From positions 2,852,001-2,916,000 of the forward strand of contig NZ_OY808997.1 in NCBI RefSeq assembly GCF_963681195.1: a stretch of DNA of 64,000 nt, given 5' to 3'. Numbering within the stretch: position 1 is the first letter of the stretch; every line of letters begins with the position of its first letter. The notes beneath the pieces were generated by a model. The model saw nothing but the letters and a program-made list of their open reading frames with translations, was not told where the DNA came from and ran no database searches. This document shows, piece after piece, positions 41,757 to 51,712 of the stretch. This stretch comes from Vibrio sp. 16. Its GTDB lineage: Bacteria; Pseudomonadota; Gammaproteobacteria; Enterobacterales; Vibrionaceae. The position numbers and the translations under genes are program-made.

Positions 41757-42542
41757 ATGAAAAAGTTATCTCTAGCGGTTGGTGTGGCTGCACTCTCTTT
41801 GTCGGCCGCTTCTCAGGCTCACTTCCTATTAATGCATACGCCAACTTCTCAGCTTGACGCTCCAACGACCGTGGACATGAAGGTTGTGTTTGGCCACCCG
41901 ATGGACAACGGCCATGTGATGGACATTGAAAAGCCAGAGGCCCTAACGGTTACATTCAAAGGCAAGAAAACGGATCTGTTGGATACGTTGCAACCTATTG
42001 AGTGGACTGGCCCTGACAACAAGGCGAAGGCGTTTAAGTTAGAGTATAAAATCCGTCGCAACGGTGATTACATTTTTGCCGCAACACCAGCGCCTTATTA
42101 TGAAGGCGGTGAGGACATCTACATTCAACAAATCACCAAGCGTTACATCAATAAAGGTGGACTGCCAACTGGGTGGGAGAAGCCACTGGGTTTGAAGACG
42201 GAAATTGTGCCGAAGAACAAGCCTTATCAAGTGCTTGCTGGTAGTACATTCACTGGCCAGCTTCTCTCTGAAGGTAAGCCAGCGGCAGGTGTAGAGTGTG
42301 AGATTGAATTTCTAAACACTGACATTGATAGTAAAGCGAATGCTTTTGGTAAAGGTACGCATCGCAGCACGCCTGCGTCTGCGATTGTTGCCATCACGGA
42401 TGACAATGGCATGTTTACTTTCGGTGTGCCAACAGCAGGCAAGTGGGGATTTGCGTGCCTAGGGTCAGGTCCTGATAAAGAGTTTAAAGGCAAAGAGCTA
42501 TCGCAAGACGCCGTGCTTTGGATTGAAGCGCAAGACTTATAA
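41757..42542 (+). CDS. DUF4198 domain periplasmic protein
   Basis: This 261-residue secreted protein has signal peptide MKKLSLAVGVAALSLSAASQA, after which the mature chain would start HFLLMHTPTS with further histidines nearby (VFGHPMDNGHVMD). It resembles DUF4198/COG5266 proteins, periplasmic components tied to nickel, cobalt or other metal uptake. A second Ig-like half (LLSEGKPAAGVECEIEFL, TDDNGMFTFGVPTAGKWGF) is present. AGGATG precedes the start. Position beside feo with Fur boxes suggests an iron-linked role, which is inference. Confidence 0.85.
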   Translation: MKKLSLAVGVAALSLSAASQAHFLLMHTPTSQLDAPTTVDMKVVFGHPMDNGHVMDIEKPEALTVTFKGKKTDLLDTLQPIEWTGPDNKAKAFKLEYKIRRNGDYIFAATPAPYYEGGEDIYIQQITKRYINKGGLPTGWEKPLGLKTEIVPKNKPYQVLAGSTFTGQLLSEGKPAAGVECEIEFLNTDIDSKANAFGKGTHRSTPASAIVAITDDNGMFTFGVPTAGKWGFACLGSGPDKEFKGKELSQDAVLWIEAQDL

Positions 42543-42555
42543 ACGCTATTCGATC

Positions 42556-42587
42556 AAAAAAGCTGGCGCTTAATCGCCAGCTTTTTT
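42556..42587. terminator. Bidirectional terminator between DUF4198 gene and ruvX
   Basis: AAAAAGCTGGCG and CGCCAGCTTTTTT pair around CTTAAT, with A and T tracts on both sides. Confidence 0.92.
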
Positions 42588-42612
42588 CGTTTAGTTTCTG
42601 CGATGGGAGAGC

Positions 42613-43038
42613 TTATTCACCCCATTGCGCTTCAAACCAACTTTCCAGAATTACAACGGCGGATTGGCAATCCACATTGCCCTTGCTTAGCGCCTTGTAT
42701 CCTCCCATGTTGAAGAGGTCTGCTCGCGCTTCGGTGGTTGAGAGTCTTTCATCATGCAATTCGACAGGTAAGCCATAGCGACCGTGTAGTCGGTTGGCAA
42801 ACTTTTTCGCCCGAGGTGTGATGGTCTCTAAGTCGCGACCATGGAGGTCGGTCGGTAAACCAACAACCAATAAATCGGGTTGCCACTCTTTGATTAATTT
42901 TTCGATGTCATCCCAATTGGGGATTCCGTCATTGGCTTTAAATGCACGAAGAGGAGACGCGGTACCCGTGACCTCTTGACCAATTGCACTGCCAATGCTT
43001 TTGGTACCGAAGTCAAAGGACATGATGGTTCTAGACAT
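42613..43038 (-). CDS. ruvX: Putative pre-16S rRNA nuclease / Holliday junction resolvase (YqgF)
   Basis: The 141-residue RNase H-like protein begins with [14 protein letters not shown] (the first catalytic Asp) and has [16 protein letters not shown] and [10 protein letters not shown]. YqgF in E. coli trims 16S rRNA 5' ends, and the family was first annotated as a Holliday-junction resolvase. It follows yqgE by 30 bases, the usual pairing. Confidence 0.94.
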   Translation of the reverse strand: MSRTIMSFDFGTKSIGSAIGQEVTGTASPLRAFKANDGIPNWDDIEKLIKEWQPDLLVVGLPTDLHGRDLETITPRAKKFANRLHGRYGLPVELHDERLSTTEARADLFNMGGYKALSKGNVDCQSAVVILESWFEAQWGE

Positions 43039-43068
43039 GAGAATCCTGTTTTTAGTCTTTATGGTCGA

Positions 43069-43638
43069 TTACGCGTGGCCAATCTCACTTGAGAGCTGAG
43101 CAACGTTAATACCCAACATTTGCACGGCTTTTTGCCAGCGCTCAGCAATGGGCGTGTTAAAAATGACGTCTGGGTCCGCTTCGATGGTCAGCCATGAGTT
43201 GTCTGAGAGTTCACTTTCGAGCTGGCCAGGCTCCCAGCCGGAATAGCCCAATGCCACCAAGTACTCGTTTGGTTCCGCTTCGGTGCCTAGCACGGTGAGA
43301 ATATCTCGCGAGGTGGTGACAGAAATACTGTCCGTCATCTGAATACTCGACTCATACTCATCTTTGGGCTGGTGCAAGATGAAGCCTCGATCGCTTGAGA
43401 CGGGCCCACCTTTTAAGACGGGTTTGTCGAGGCTGTCGGTGAACAGCTGCGGATGAACCGATTGGACATCCACTTGTTTGAGCATTTTGCCGACGGTGAC
43501 GTCGATTGGAGCATTAATCATTAGACCCATGGCGCCCTCATCATTGTGTTCGCACACGTAGATAACGCTGCGCTCAAAGTAGGGATCTTTCATCCCGGGC
43601 ATCGCCACTAAAAAATGGTTAGTTAAATTCATAGACAC
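43069..43638 (-). CDS. yqgE: UPF0301 family protein YqgE
   Basis: The 189-residue protein has [36 protein letters not shown] and [15 protein letters not shown], the hallmark segments of UPF0301. Its molecular role is not known. It lies between gshB and ruvX, with a gap of about 40 bases to gshB. Confidence 0.94.
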   Translation of the reverse strand: MSMNLTNHFLVAMPGMKDPYFERSVIYVCEHNDEGAMGLMINAPIDVTVGKMLKQVDVQSVHPQLFTDSLDKPVLKGGPVSSDRGFILHQPKDEYESSIQMTDSISVTTSRDILTVLGTEAEPNEYLVALGYSGWEPGQLESELSDNSWLTIEADPDVIFNTPIAERWQKAVQMLGINVAQLSSEIGHA

Positions 43639-43679
43639 TCCAACAGATTATTAGGGGCAGAGGTTCTACCCCCTTGTTA

Positions 43680-44627
43680 TTATTTGTTGATGCGGCGTTC
43701 AATCGCATCCATAAGCTTGCCTGTGATCGAAACATCAAATGCAGCCTCGATTTCACGAATGCACGTTGGGCTTGTTACATTAATTTCAGTTAGCTTGTCG
43801 CCGATGACATCCAAACCAACAAAAATCAGTCCTTTTTCCTTAAGTGTAGGCGCTACAGCTTCAGCGATCTTTTTATCTGTTTCACTTAATGGTCTTGCTT
43901 CACCAGTCCCGCCAGCGGCTAGGTTGCCGCGGGTTTCACCTTTAGCTGGAATACGGGCTAAGCAGTAACCAATCGGCTCACCATCGACCACTAGGATGCG
44001 CTTGTCACCATTGCTGATGTCTGGGACGAAGGTTTGCGCCATTGCGTAGTTTTGACCGTGGTTGGTCAGGGTCTCAATGATCACCGACACGTTTGGATCA
44101 CCCTCTTTCACGCGGAAGATAGATGCGCCACCCATGCCATCAAGAGGTTTTAGGATCACGTCGCCATGTTGCTCGCGGAACTGTTTAATCTTCTCGGCTT
44201 TACGCGTTACGATGGTGGTCGGCGTAAGTTCTGGGAACCAAGCGGTGAACAACTTCTCGTTACAATCACGTAGGCTTTGCGGCTTGTTTACAATCAGTGT
44301 GCCTTGCTCTTCAGCGCGCTCAAGAATGTAAGTCGCGTAGATGTATTCGGTATCAAACGGAGGATCCTTACGCATCAGAACGGCATCAAGCTCAGACAGT
44401 TCAATGGTTTGCTCCGATTTAAACTCATACCAACCCGTTGGATCTTCTTTTAGCTCGACGACCTTGGTATCAGCAATGGCGACACCTTGGTCTAGGTGTA
44501 AGTCGTTCATCTCCATGTAATGGATTTCGTAGCCGCGGCGCTGCGCTTCAAGCATCATGGCAAAGCTAGAGTCTTTTTTGATGTTAATGGACGAGATAGG
44601 GTCCATTACGATACCTAATTTGATCAT
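43680..44627 (-). CDS. gshB: Glutathione synthetase
   Basis: This 315-residue ATP-grasp enzyme joins gamma-glutamylcysteine and glycine. It has MIKLGIVMDPISSINIKKDSSFAM at the start, ILKPLDGMGGASIFRV, RRIPAKGETRGNLAAGG-type loop (ARIPAKGETRGNLAAGG) and INVTSPTCIREIE. A much longer in-frame extension of 37 codons exists but reads into rsmE, and GGAG precedes the ATG chosen. Confidence 0.96.
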   Translation of the reverse strand: MIKLGIVMDPISSINIKKDSSFAMMLEAQRRGYEIHYMEMNDLHLDQGVAIADTKVVELKEDPTGWYEFKSEQTIELSELDAVLMRKDPPFDTEYIYATYILERAEEQGTLIVNKPQSLRDCNEKLFTAWFPELTPTTIVTRKAEKIKQFREQHGDVILKPLDGMGGASIFRVKEGDPNVSVIIETLTNHGQNYAMAQTFVPDISNGDKRILVVDGEPIGYCLARIPAKGETRGNLAAGGTGEARPLSETDKKIAEAVAPTLKEKGLIFVGLDVIGDKLTEINVTSPTCIREIEAAFDVSITGKLMDAIERRINK

Positions 44628-44640
44628 TGTTGTTCTCCGT

Positions 44641-45372
44641 TTAACCAAGATCGCCGAAACGAACTTGCAAGGCTGTAATTGCAGTGAGAGCCGCTGTTTC
44701 CGTGCGCAGTACGCGTGGGCCAAGCAGTGTCTCTTCAAATTTATACTCTTCTGTCATACCGATTTCTTCCGCTGACAAGCCACCTTCTGGACCAATCAAT
44801 AGACGAACCTTCTCTACCGGTGTTGGCAGGGTATTGATTGAGTATTTTGCTCGTGGATGAAGGTTGAGCTTTAAGCCGTCATAGTCTTCGGCGCACCACT
44901 CTTCAAGCTGCATGATTGGGCGGATTTCAGGAACGGTATTACGACCACATTGCTCACAGGCACTGATAGCGATTTTCTGCCATTGCGCGAGCTTTTTTTC
45001 GAAGCGCTTTTGATCCAGTTTCACACCACAGCGCTCTGAAATCAGAGGAGTAATGGTATTTACACCAAGCTCAACCGATTTTTGGATGGTGAACTCCATC
45101 TTGTCACCACGTGAGATCACCTGACCTAGGTGCAAATCAAGCGGTGATTCCGCGCTGCGTTCAATGCGTTCGGTGACATCCACTTCGACGTGTTTTTTTG
45201 TCACACTTGAAATGGTTGCTGGAAATTCAGCACCACTGCCATCAAACAGCAGGACATCTTGCCCCTCTTTCATTCGCAATACACGGCCAATGTGGCCGGC
45301 AGCGTCGTCACTCAACATGAGAGTGCCTAGCTGTGAGATGGTTTCTGGATGATAGATTCGTGGGATTCGCAT
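44641..45372 (-). CDS. rsmE: 16S rRNA (uracil1498-N3)-methyltransferase
   Basis: This 243-residue SPOUT methyltransferase has an N-terminal PUA-like domain ([21 protein letters not shown]), SERCGVKL, and the knotted SAM site [14 protein letters not shown] with [11 protein letters not shown]. It makes m3U1498 in 16S rRNA. It lies 13 bases before gshB in the same operon. Confidence 0.95.
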   Translation of the reverse strand: MRIPRIYHPETISQLGTLMLSDDAAGHIGRVLRMKEGQDVLLFDGSGAEFPATISSVTKKHVEVDVTERIERSAESPLDLHLGQVISRGDKMEFTIQKSVELGVNTITPLISERCGVKLDQKRFEKKLAQWQKIAISACEQCGRNTVPEIRPIMQLEEWCAEDYDGLKLNLHPRAKYSINTLPTPVEKVRLLIGPEGGLSAEEIGMTEEYKFEETLLGPRVLRTETAALTAITALQVRFGDLG

Positions 45373-45501
45373 TGGTTTCGATTTCCAGCAAGAGATTTAG
45401 AGATAACCTCTAACATGGATGCTTTTAAGGGAAAAAACAAGGGGCACAAAGCGTTTCCAGCTAAGAACTGGAAACTCTTTGTTGGTTGAAGGATAGATAA
45501 C

Positions 45502-46203
45502 TTAAAGGGCTTGGCAGGCTTGATAAACAAACGGGTTGTGATTCCCCTGAATTTTGAAAATTCGCTCTTCTCGCTCACATTCCCATGAATCAACCGGAAA
45601 CTGCTTGTTCCATGCATTCATCAGTTGCGTTTGCTGTTTAGATAGCCTAAATCCATACTCTTTGCTCATATAAAGGTACGTACGCGCGATGGAACCTTTT
45701 GCTCGATCGGGTGGCATCACTTTGCGCTGCTTAAAGTTGACCTGCATTTCACAGCGGCCATAGCTGACGCCGTCGACGCCATTCCACTGGCTAAAGTTAT
45801 AGTTGGAACGATCGCCATTCACTTCACCGATCGCAGGAGTCAGGTTGTGAAGATCGGCTTCCATCATGCGGAAGGTTTTATCTTTCTTCGCGCAGTTTTT
45901 GCGTCCGCCTTCTTGCCAACATTGGCGCTGGTGGCCAAATTGCCACGCAGGGACCACATGTTCCCATTCGATACGTGACGCGCGTTTGAGCTGTTTTCGA
46001 ACTTGGTAGCCACAAGATTCTAAGTCGGGGATGCCTTTTCTTCCTTGCCACTGAATATCACAACCACAATAAAAACTGGTTGGGTGATCGGCGTATATTT
46101 TGACCGCCTCTTTCTTTGCTTTCGAAAAAGAAGAAGGTGGAGCGGCGACTGCCACAGATGACAGGAGCGCAATGGTGAATGCAAGCAAGCGTTGTGTTTT
46201 CAT
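45502..46203 (-). CDS. endA: Periplasmic or secreted endonuclease I
   Basis: This 233-residue nuclease of the Vvn/EndA type has a signal peptide ([20 protein letters not shown]), the catalytic His in [20 protein letters not shown], and several cysteines that would form disulfides ([16 protein letters not shown]). It degrades DNA outside the cytoplasm, non-specifically, with Mg2+. About 130 bases separate it from rsmE. Confidence 0.95.
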   Translation of the reverse strand: MKTQRLLAFTIALLSSVAVAAPPSSFSKAKKEAVKIYADHPTSFYCGCDIQWQGRKGIPDLESCGYQVRKQLKRASRIEWEHVVPAWQFGHQRQCWQEGGRKNCAKKDKTFRMMEADLHNLTPAIGEVNGDRSNYNFSQWNGVDGVSYGRCEMQVNFKQRKVMPPDRAKGSIARTYLYMSKEYGFRLSKQQTQLMNAWNKQFPVDSWECEREERIFKIQGNHNPFVYQACQAL

Positions 46204-46279
46204 ATCTTGGTATTAGAAAAGTATGAGTGCTTACAGTCTAGCACGCATTGCTGGCTTGTATTACTGAGAAAACAATTAA

Positions 46280-46777
46280 CTAGGAGAGTTGTTTACCACT
46301 GAAAGCGAGTGTCTGTTGGCACTGCTGACAGCGGTAACTGGCTTGCTTTCGCTGTACTTTATTGTGTCGGCGAATCGACAAAGGGTAGGTGGTACAGGCA
46401 CAAAGGTACTCAAAGGTCTTCCCTTGCACTGAAGTGATTTCAAAGCAGTGCGTCGTTTTTGCAGGGACTTTAAATACGGCTTCCATCACGCCTTGCCACT
46501 CTTTACCGTGTGGTCTTACTCGGCCATAGACTTGATAGGTGATCAAATGGGCCACTTCATGGGGGATCACCTCGTTTAAGAATGCCTGCTGGTTCTCTTT
46601 AAACAGGGTTGGATTGAGGCGGATTTCATTGAGTTGTAGATAAGCTTTACCCGCAGCTTTACCGCGCAGCTTGTAGTTGAGTGAAGGTTGTGGGAATTGA
46701 CGTTTGAAGGCGTTTTGCGCTTGGAATAGACACTCTGCGATGACTTTGTGCGCACGATAATCGAGTTCTAAATCCAC
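46280..46777 (-). CDS. sprT: SprT family zinc metalloprotease-like protein
   Basis: The 165-residue protein has a gluzincin motif HEVAH in [24 protein letters not shown] and a C-terminal zinc ribbon ([18 protein letters not shown]). Function in bacteria is unclear; the eukaryotic SPRTN relative cuts DNA-protein crosslinks. I use the GTG preceded by AGGAG, which gives exactly the E. coli length. The frame extends upstream to an ATG at 46825, but that would run through the terminator hairpin of the previous gene. Confidence 0.9.
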   Translation of the reverse strand: MDLELDYRAHKVIAECLFQAQNAFKRQFPQPSLNYKLRGKAAGKAYLQLNEIRLNPTLFKENQQAFLNEVIPHEVAHLITYQVYGRVRPHGKEWQGVMEAVFKVPAKTTHCFEITSVQGKTFEYLCACTTYPLSIRRHNKVQRKQASYRCQQCQQTLAFSGKQLS

Positions 46778-46787
46778 ATTTACTCCT

Positions 46788-46820
46788 AAAACAACGCCCC
46801 AACCAAAAGGGTTGGGGCGC
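46788..46820 (-). terminator. Terminator between DUF2189 gene and sprT
   Basis: On the minus strand CGCCCCAACC and GGTTGGGGCG form a 10-bp GC-rich stem around CTTTT, followed by TTGTTTT. It ends 10 bases before the sprT start codon, so it overlaps the sprT leader. Confidence 0.8.
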
Positions 46821-46846
46821 ATCATAGATCGAAACAGGTATTCTTG

Positions 46847-47644
46847 TTAAGGGTGATGTTTCTTCTTAATGGTTTCGTGGTATGCGTGCCAAGTGCCGTA
46901 GCCGAGTATTGGCATTGTGAACAACATGCCGATCCCGTAAGTGGCGAAGCCCACCAAAATACCGCCACAAATTAAGCCTGCCCACACAATCATAGCCGGA
47001 ATGTTGGACTTAACGGCATTGAAGCTGGTAAATACCGCGGTCATCATATCGACGTGACGTTCCATCATCAGTGGAATTGAAAATGCGGAGATGCTGAACA
47101 CAACACAAGCGAGGATAAAGCCAACTAGAGAGCCTATCACGAGGAAAGGCATAAATTCGGTGAGCGGAGCACCTTGCACGGAAGGGTATAAGGCGTGAAG
47201 CAACGCAGCGATGCGCATCCAGAAAATCATACATACTGCCAGCAAGACCGCGAATGCCCATTGAGAGGTCGAATTGCGTCCGATCGCTTTCATTGAATGA
47301 AGCAGGCTGGCGCTGTGTCCTTTCTCTCTTTCCCAACTCGCATCGTATAAACCGAGAGCGAGGAAAGGGCCGATTAGCATGTAAACAACTAGGCTAGGCA
47401 TCACCACGAGGTGAGTTCCTTGCCATTGAACGAGTAATACAATACCAATCGCGGCGGCCATAAAGCATAAACCATAGAATGCGCTGATAAGAGGCATTCT
47501 GATAAAGTCGTGTAAGCCCAACGAGAGCCAATGAAATGGCGCTGAAACGCTTACTTGATTACACGGAATGGTGCGAGCATATTCCGCGTCTGGGACTTCT
47601 TTATGTTTCTCTTTGAAGTCGTGTGGATTCACCGTACGAGGCAT
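46847..47644 (-). CDS. DUF2189 domain inner-membrane protein
   Basis: The 265-residue protein has about six hydrophobic segments and the DUF2189 features WLSLGLHDFIRMPLISAFYG near residue 39 and GPFLALGLYDASWEREKG. Its function is unknown; related proteins are sometimes linked to cytochrome oxidase clusters. It stands alone between sprT and metK. Confidence 0.85.
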   Translation of the reverse strand: MPRTVNPHDFKEKHKEVPDAEYARTIPCNQVSVSAPFHWLSLGLHDFIRMPLISAFYGLCFMAAAIGIVLLVQWQGTHLVVMPSLVVYMLIGPFLALGLYDASWEREKGHSASLLHSMKAIGRNSTSQWAFAVLLAVCMIFWMRIAALLHALYPSVQGAPLTEFMPFLVIGSLVGFILACVVFSISAFSIPLMMERHVDMMTAVFTSFNAVKSNIPAMIVWAGLICGGILVGFATYGIGMLFTMPILGYGTWHAYHETIKKKHHP

Positions 47645-47862
47645 ACATCCTCCTTGATCGATTCTCTGTTCTCACCGGGCGGTTTGGCTGCCCGAATGTG
47701 TTGGAAACTCGATGCCCGGATCGTTGACTTCTTGGTTGGGGCAAGAGTTTATCTTGTGTTACGAGATGAAATTCAATATAGATTTATCCCATTAACATAT
47801 TTTTAACTATTGACCCGATGGCAAAAAAATACAACTTTCATCGGTATTTTTCTCGGTAAAGA

Positions 47863-47894
47863 AAAAGGGCTTTTGGTTTCCCCAAAGCCCTTTT
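47863..47894. terminator. Terminator after metK
   Basis: AAAAGGGCTTT and AAAGCCCTTTT pair around a loop of about 10 bases, with A/T tracts on both sides. It ends metK on the minus strand. Confidence 0.85.
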
Positions 47895-47920
47895 AAATTC
47901 GATTATGTCTTATGTTCTAA

Positions 47921-49075
47921 TTACTTAAGACCTGCGAAGTCTGCAAGAATCGCTGCTTTATCTGTCGCTTCCCATGGGAACTCTTCACGACCGAAGTGAC
48001 CGTAAGCTGCTGTCTTCTTGTAGATAGGCTGAAGTAGGTTCAGCATCTCTTGTAGACCGTATGGACGTAGATCGAAGTTCTGGCGAACTGCTTCTACGAT
48101 AATGTCGTGAGAGACTTTCTCAGTGCCGAACGTTTCCACCATGATAGAGGTTGGATCCGCAACACCGATTGCGTAAGAAAGTTGGATCTCACAACGATCA
48201 GCCATGCCAGCCGCAACGATGTTTTTCGCTACGTAACGTGCAGCGTATGCTGCAGAGCGGTCTACTTTTGATGGATCTTTACCAGAGAACGCACCGCCAC
48301 CGTGACGAGCTGCGCCGCCGTAGGTATCAACGATGATCTTACGACCAGTTAGACCACAGTCACCCATTGGACCACCGATTACGAAACGACCCGTTGGGTT
48401 GATGAAGAAGTTAGTTTCTTTGTTGATCCACTCAGACGGCAATACTGGCTTGATGATCTCTTCCATTACCGCTTCACGTAGGTCAGGAGTTGATACTGAG
48501 TCACAGTGCTGAGTTGAAAGAACAACCGCATCGATACCCACAATCTTACCTTGATCGTATTGGAACGTTACCTGAGATTTCGCATCTGGACGTAGGAAGT
48601 TTAGTTTGCCGCTCTTACGTACTTCTGCTTGTTTTTCAACTAAGCGGTGTGCGTAAGTGATAGGTGCTGGCATTAGGATTTCTGTTTCGTTGGTTGCGTA
48701 ACCAAACATAATGCCTTGGTCCCCTGCGCCTTGCTCTTTAGGGTCGGCTTTGTCAACACCTTGGTTGATGTCTGGTGACTGCTTACCGATAGTGTTTAGA
48801 ACGGCGCAAGAATCCGCGTCAAAACCCATATCAGAGTGAACGTAGCCAATCTCACGCACGGTTTGACGCGTTAGCTCTTCGATATCTACCCATGCTGAAG
48901 TCGTGATCTCACCACCAACCATGACCATACCGGTTTTAACGTAAGTTTCACACGCGACACGTGCTTTTGGGTCTTGTTCTAGAATTGCATCAAGAACAGC
49001 ATCAGAAATTTGGTCTGCAATTTTATCTGGATGACCTTCTGATACCGACTCAGAAGTGAATAGGTGCTTAGCCAT
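47921..49075 (-). CDS. metK: S-adenosylmethionine synthetase
   Basis: The 384-residue enzyme makes SAM from methionine and ATP. Signatures are [37 protein letters not shown] and [19 protein letters not shown]. Leucine codons are strongly biased, as expected for a highly expressed gene. GTGGAGCT precedes the ATG. A MetJ operator lies about 90 bases upstream, so the metH-metK branch in this window shares one regulator. Confidence 0.97.
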   Translation of the reverse strand: MAKHLFTSESVSEGHPDKIADQISDAVLDAILEQDPKARVACETYVKTGMVMVGGEITTSAWVDIEELTRQTVREIGYVHSDMGFDADSCAVLNTIGKQSPDINQGVDKADPKEQGAGDQGIMFGYATNETEILMPAPITYAHRLVEKQAEVRKSGKLNFLRPDAKSQVTFQYDQGKIVGIDAVVLSTQHCDSVSTPDLREAVMEEIIKPVLPSEWINKETNFFINPTGRFVIGGPMGDCGLTGRKIIVDTYGGAARHGGGAFSGKDPSKVDRSAAYAARYVAKNIVAAGMADRCEIQLSYAIGVADPTSIMVETFGTEKVSHDIIVEAVRQNFDLRPYGLQEMLNLLQPIYKKTAAYGHFGREEFPWEATDKAAILADFAGLK

Positions 49076-49147
49076 GTTAGCTCCACTATATCTGGTTAAT
49101 GTTGGAGGTTTGGTAACACTCCAGCATTCAATAATATTAAAAACTGT

Positions 49148-49171
49148 AGGTGTATCTACATCTAGACGTCT
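49148..49171 (-). promoter_or_regulatory. MetJ operator of metK
   Basis: AGACGTCT (49164-49171) is a perfect met box. The adjoining 8-mers CTACATCT (49156-49163) and AGGTGTAT (49148-49155) each match 5 of 8, so this reads as a three-box operator. Confidence 0.78.
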
Positions 49172-49221
49172 ATTCTAGTTTTGAATGCTCGAATTACAAG
49201 CTCTTTTTTATTATTAGATAA

Positions 49222-49237
49222 AACCAAACGTTTGCCT
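49222..49237. promoter_or_regulatory. PurR/LacI-type palindrome A
   Basis: AACCAAACGTTTGCCT matches the E. coli PurR operator ACGCAAACGTTTGCGT at 13 of 16 positions. It lies in the metK/tkt gap. The responsible regulator is inferred. Confidence 0.6.
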
Positions 49238-49307
49238 TAAATTGGCTTCAAATGAGTAACTTCGAGCGATTTGCTGCGAAAGGTCGGAAATTTGTGAACA
49301 AATGGCT

Positions 49308-49323
49308 TGGAAAACGTTTGCAC
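49308..49323. promoter_or_regulatory. PurR/LacI-type palindrome B, upstream of transketolase
   Basis: TGGAAAACGTTTGCAC matches the PurR operator at 11 of 16 positions, with the central AAACGTTTGC intact. It ends 70 bases before the transketolase start. Confidence 0.5.
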
Positions 49324-49392
49324 AGCTAGATTCGCTTTGAGAGAATTATCGCCCACATTTATATGATTCGCTTAATGCACTCAGGAGCTGAC

Positions 49393-51387
49393 ATGTCTTC
49401 TCGTCAACATCTCGCTAATGCTATCCGCGCTCTAAGCATGGATGGTGTACAACAGGCTAACTCTGGCCACCCAGGCGCCCCTATGGGTATGGCTGATATC
49501 GCTGAAGTTCTTTGGCGCTCTCACCTAAACCACAACCCAGCAAACCCAGAATGGGCTGACCGCGACCGTTTCGTTCTTTCAAATGGCCACGGCTCTATGC
49601 TGATTTACTCTTTGCTACACCTTTCGGGTTACGAGCTATCGATTGACGATCTGAAGAACTTCCGTCAGCTTCACTCTAAGACACCAGGCCACCCTGAGTA
49701 CGGTTACGCACCAGGTATCGAGACAACGACAGGTCCTCTAGGTCAAGGTATCACCAACGCTGTAGGTATGGCGTTAGCTGAGAAGACGTTGGCAGCACAG
49801 TTCAACAAAGAAGGCTTTGATATCGTTGACCACTTCACTTATGCATTCATGGGTGACGGCTGTCTGATGGAAGGTATCTCTCACGAAGCATGTTCTTTAG
49901 CTGGTACGCTAGGTCTTGGTAAGTTGATTGCGTTCTGGGATGACAACGGCATCTCTATCGATGGTCACGTTGAAGGCTGGTTCTCTGATGACACACCTAA
50001 GCGTTTTGAAGCGTACGGCTGGCATGTAATCCCAGCGGTAGACGGTCACGATCCTGAAGCGATCAACGCAGCAATCATCGCCGCTAAAGCGGATCCTCGC
50101 CCAACTCTGATTTGTACTAAAACAGTGATCGGTTTTGGTTCGCCTAACAAGTCTGGCTCTCACGACTGTCACGGTGCACCACTAGGCGCAGAAGAAATTG
50201 CAGCGACTCGCAAGCAACTTGGTTGGGAGCACGGTCCATTTGAAATTCCTGCTGATGTTTATGCACAGTGGGATGCAAAACAAGCGGGTGCTGAAAAAGA
50301 AGCTGCATGGAATGCTAAGTTCGATGCTTATGCCGCGGCATACCCTGAAGAAGCCGCTGAGCTTAAGCGTCGCCTAAACGGTGAACTACCAGCACAGTGG
50401 GAAGAGAAAGCAAACGCAATCATTGCTGACCTGCAAGCAAATCCTGCAAACATCGCATCACGTAAAGCGTCTCAAAACGCGCTAGAAGCGTTCGGTGCTA
50501 TGCTACCAGAATTCCTAGGCGGCTCGGCTGACCTTGCGCCTTCTAACCTTACTATGTGGTCTGGTTCTAAGTCTGTGTCGGCTGAAGATCCAGCGGGTAA
50601 CTACATCCACTACGGTGTACGTGAATTTGGTATGACAGCGATCATGAACGGTATTGCACTACACGGTGGTTTCGTACCATACGGCGCAACCTTCCTAATG
50701 TTCATGGAATACGCTCGTAACGCGATGCGTATGGCTGCTCTGATGAAAGTTCAGAACATTCAGGTTTACACGCACGACTCTATCGGTCTTGGCGAAGATG
50801 GCCCAACTCACCAACCAGTTGAGCAAATGGCGTCTCTACGTCTAACGCCAAACATGAGCACATGGCGTCCATGTGACCAAGTTGAGTCTGCAGTCGCTTG
50901 GAAACTGGCTATCGAGTGTAAAGACGGCCCAACGTCGCTAATCTTCTCTCGTCAAAACCTTGCACAGCAAGAGCGTAGCGAAGAGCAAGTAGCTAACATT
51001 GCTAAAGGTGCTTACATCCTGAAAGATTGTGCTGGCAAGCCAGAGCTAATCCTTATCGCAACAGGTTCTGAAGTTGAGCTAGCGGTTAACGCTGCTGCTG
51101 AACTAACAGCTGAAGGTAAGAAAGTACGCGTAGTTTCAATGCCATCTACAGATGCTTTCGACAAGCAAGACGCGCAGTACCGCGAAGCAGTACTACCATC
51201 AGACGTAACTGCGCGTATCGCTATCGAAGCGGGTATTGCTGACTTCTGGTACAAGTACGTTGGCTTCGGCGGCAAGATCATCGGTATGACAACGTTCGGT
51301 GAATCTGCTCCAGCAGGCGAACTGTTCAAGATGTTCGGTTTCACTACAGAAAACGTAGTGAACACAGCGAAAGAACTACTTTCTTAA
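49393..51387 (+). CDS. tkt: Transketolase
   Basis: This 664-residue thiamine-diphosphate enzyme of the pentose-phosphate pathway has [34 protein letters not shown], the ThDP motif [13 protein letters not shown] through [10 protein letters not shown], and [18 protein letters not shown]. The frame opens ten codons earlier, but AGGAG precedes this ATG. It is strongly codon-biased and monocistronic, with a terminator after it. Confidence 0.96.
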   Translation: MSSRQHLANAIRALSMDGVQQANSGHPGAPMGMADIAEVLWRSHLNHNPANPEWADRDRFVLSNGHGSMLIYSLLHLSGYELSIDDLKNFRQLHSKTPGHPEYGYAPGIETTTGPLGQGITNAVGMALAEKTLAAQFNKEGFDIVDHFTYAFMGDGCLMEGISHEACSLAGTLGLGKLIAFWDDNGISIDGHVEGWFSDDTPKRFEAYGWHVIPAVDGHDPEAINAAIIAAKADPRPTLICTKTVIGFGSPNKSGSHDCHGAPLGAEEIAATRKQLGWEHGPFEIPADVYAQWDAKQAGAEKEAAWNAKFDAYAAAYPEEAAELKRRLNGELPAQWEEKANAIIADLQANPANIASRKASQNALEAFGAMLPEFLGGSADLAPSNLTMWSGSKSVSAEDPAGNYIHYGVREFGMTAIMNGIALHGGFVPYGATFLMFMEYARNAMRMAALMKVQNIQVYTHDSIGLGEDGPTHQPVEQMASLRLTPNMSTWRPCDQVESAVAWKLAIECKDGPTSLIFSRQNLAQQERSEEQVANIAKGAYILKDCAGKPELILIATGSEVELAVNAAAELTAEGKKVRVVSMPSTDAFDKQDAQYREAVLPSDVTARIAIEAGIADFWYKYVGFGGKIIGMTTFGESAPAGELFKMFGFTTENVVNTAKELLS

Positions 51388-51412
51388 TTTAGTTCGTATC
51401 AACGAAAAAGAG

Positions 51413-51441
51413 AAAACCGAGCCATTTGGCTCGGTTTTTTT
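51413..51441 (+). terminator. Terminator after transketolase
   Basis: AAAACCGAGCC and GGCTCGGTTTT pair around ATTT, followed by a T tract. Confidence 0.93.
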
Positions 51442-51469
51442 ATGCGTTCAAGTTAAGTCTGCGCAGCGG

Positions 51470-51706
51470 TTACTCAAACTCTTTACCCCAGTTATCTTTC
51501 TCTTTGTGACCACACACTTTGCATGTGACGTATCTGTCCATGTCATAGTAATGACCACCATTGATAAAGGTATGAGCCATCAATTTGATTCGACCTAAAA
51601 GAGAAGTGTCCGTGTCGTAGCTGCTGTTTTTTCTGACAAGCACTTCACTATGGGGCGTTTCTTGTTCGCATTGTTTACAAAAGTGAGTGGCTGGGTATCC
51701 AGACAT
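51470..51706 (-). CDS. Small zinc-ribbon protein of unknown function
   Basis: This protein of about 78 residues has two CxxC pairs, CKQC near the N-terminus and CKVC near the C-terminus, about 49 residues apart, separated by a Tyr/His-rich stretch (FINGGHYYDMDRYVTC). This is a plausible zinc-ribbon fold; I recognise no named family. AAGGA lies seven bases before the ATG used here; another ATG two codons upstream is too close to it. It converges with transketolase. Confidence 0.7.
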   Translation of the reverse strand: MSGYPATHFCKQCEQETPHSEVLVRKNSSYDTDTSLLGRIKLMAHTFINGGHYYDMDRYVTCKVCGHKEKDNWGKEFE

Positions 51707-51712
51707 AGTCAT

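Larger units (their letters stand above)
49076..49392. other. Divergent metK/tkt control region
   Basis: This 317-base gap holds no gene. It contains the MetJ boxes (49148-49171) nearer metK and two AAACGTTTG palindromes nearer transketolase. The AT-rich stretch 49200-49225 lies between them. Confidence 0.8.
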
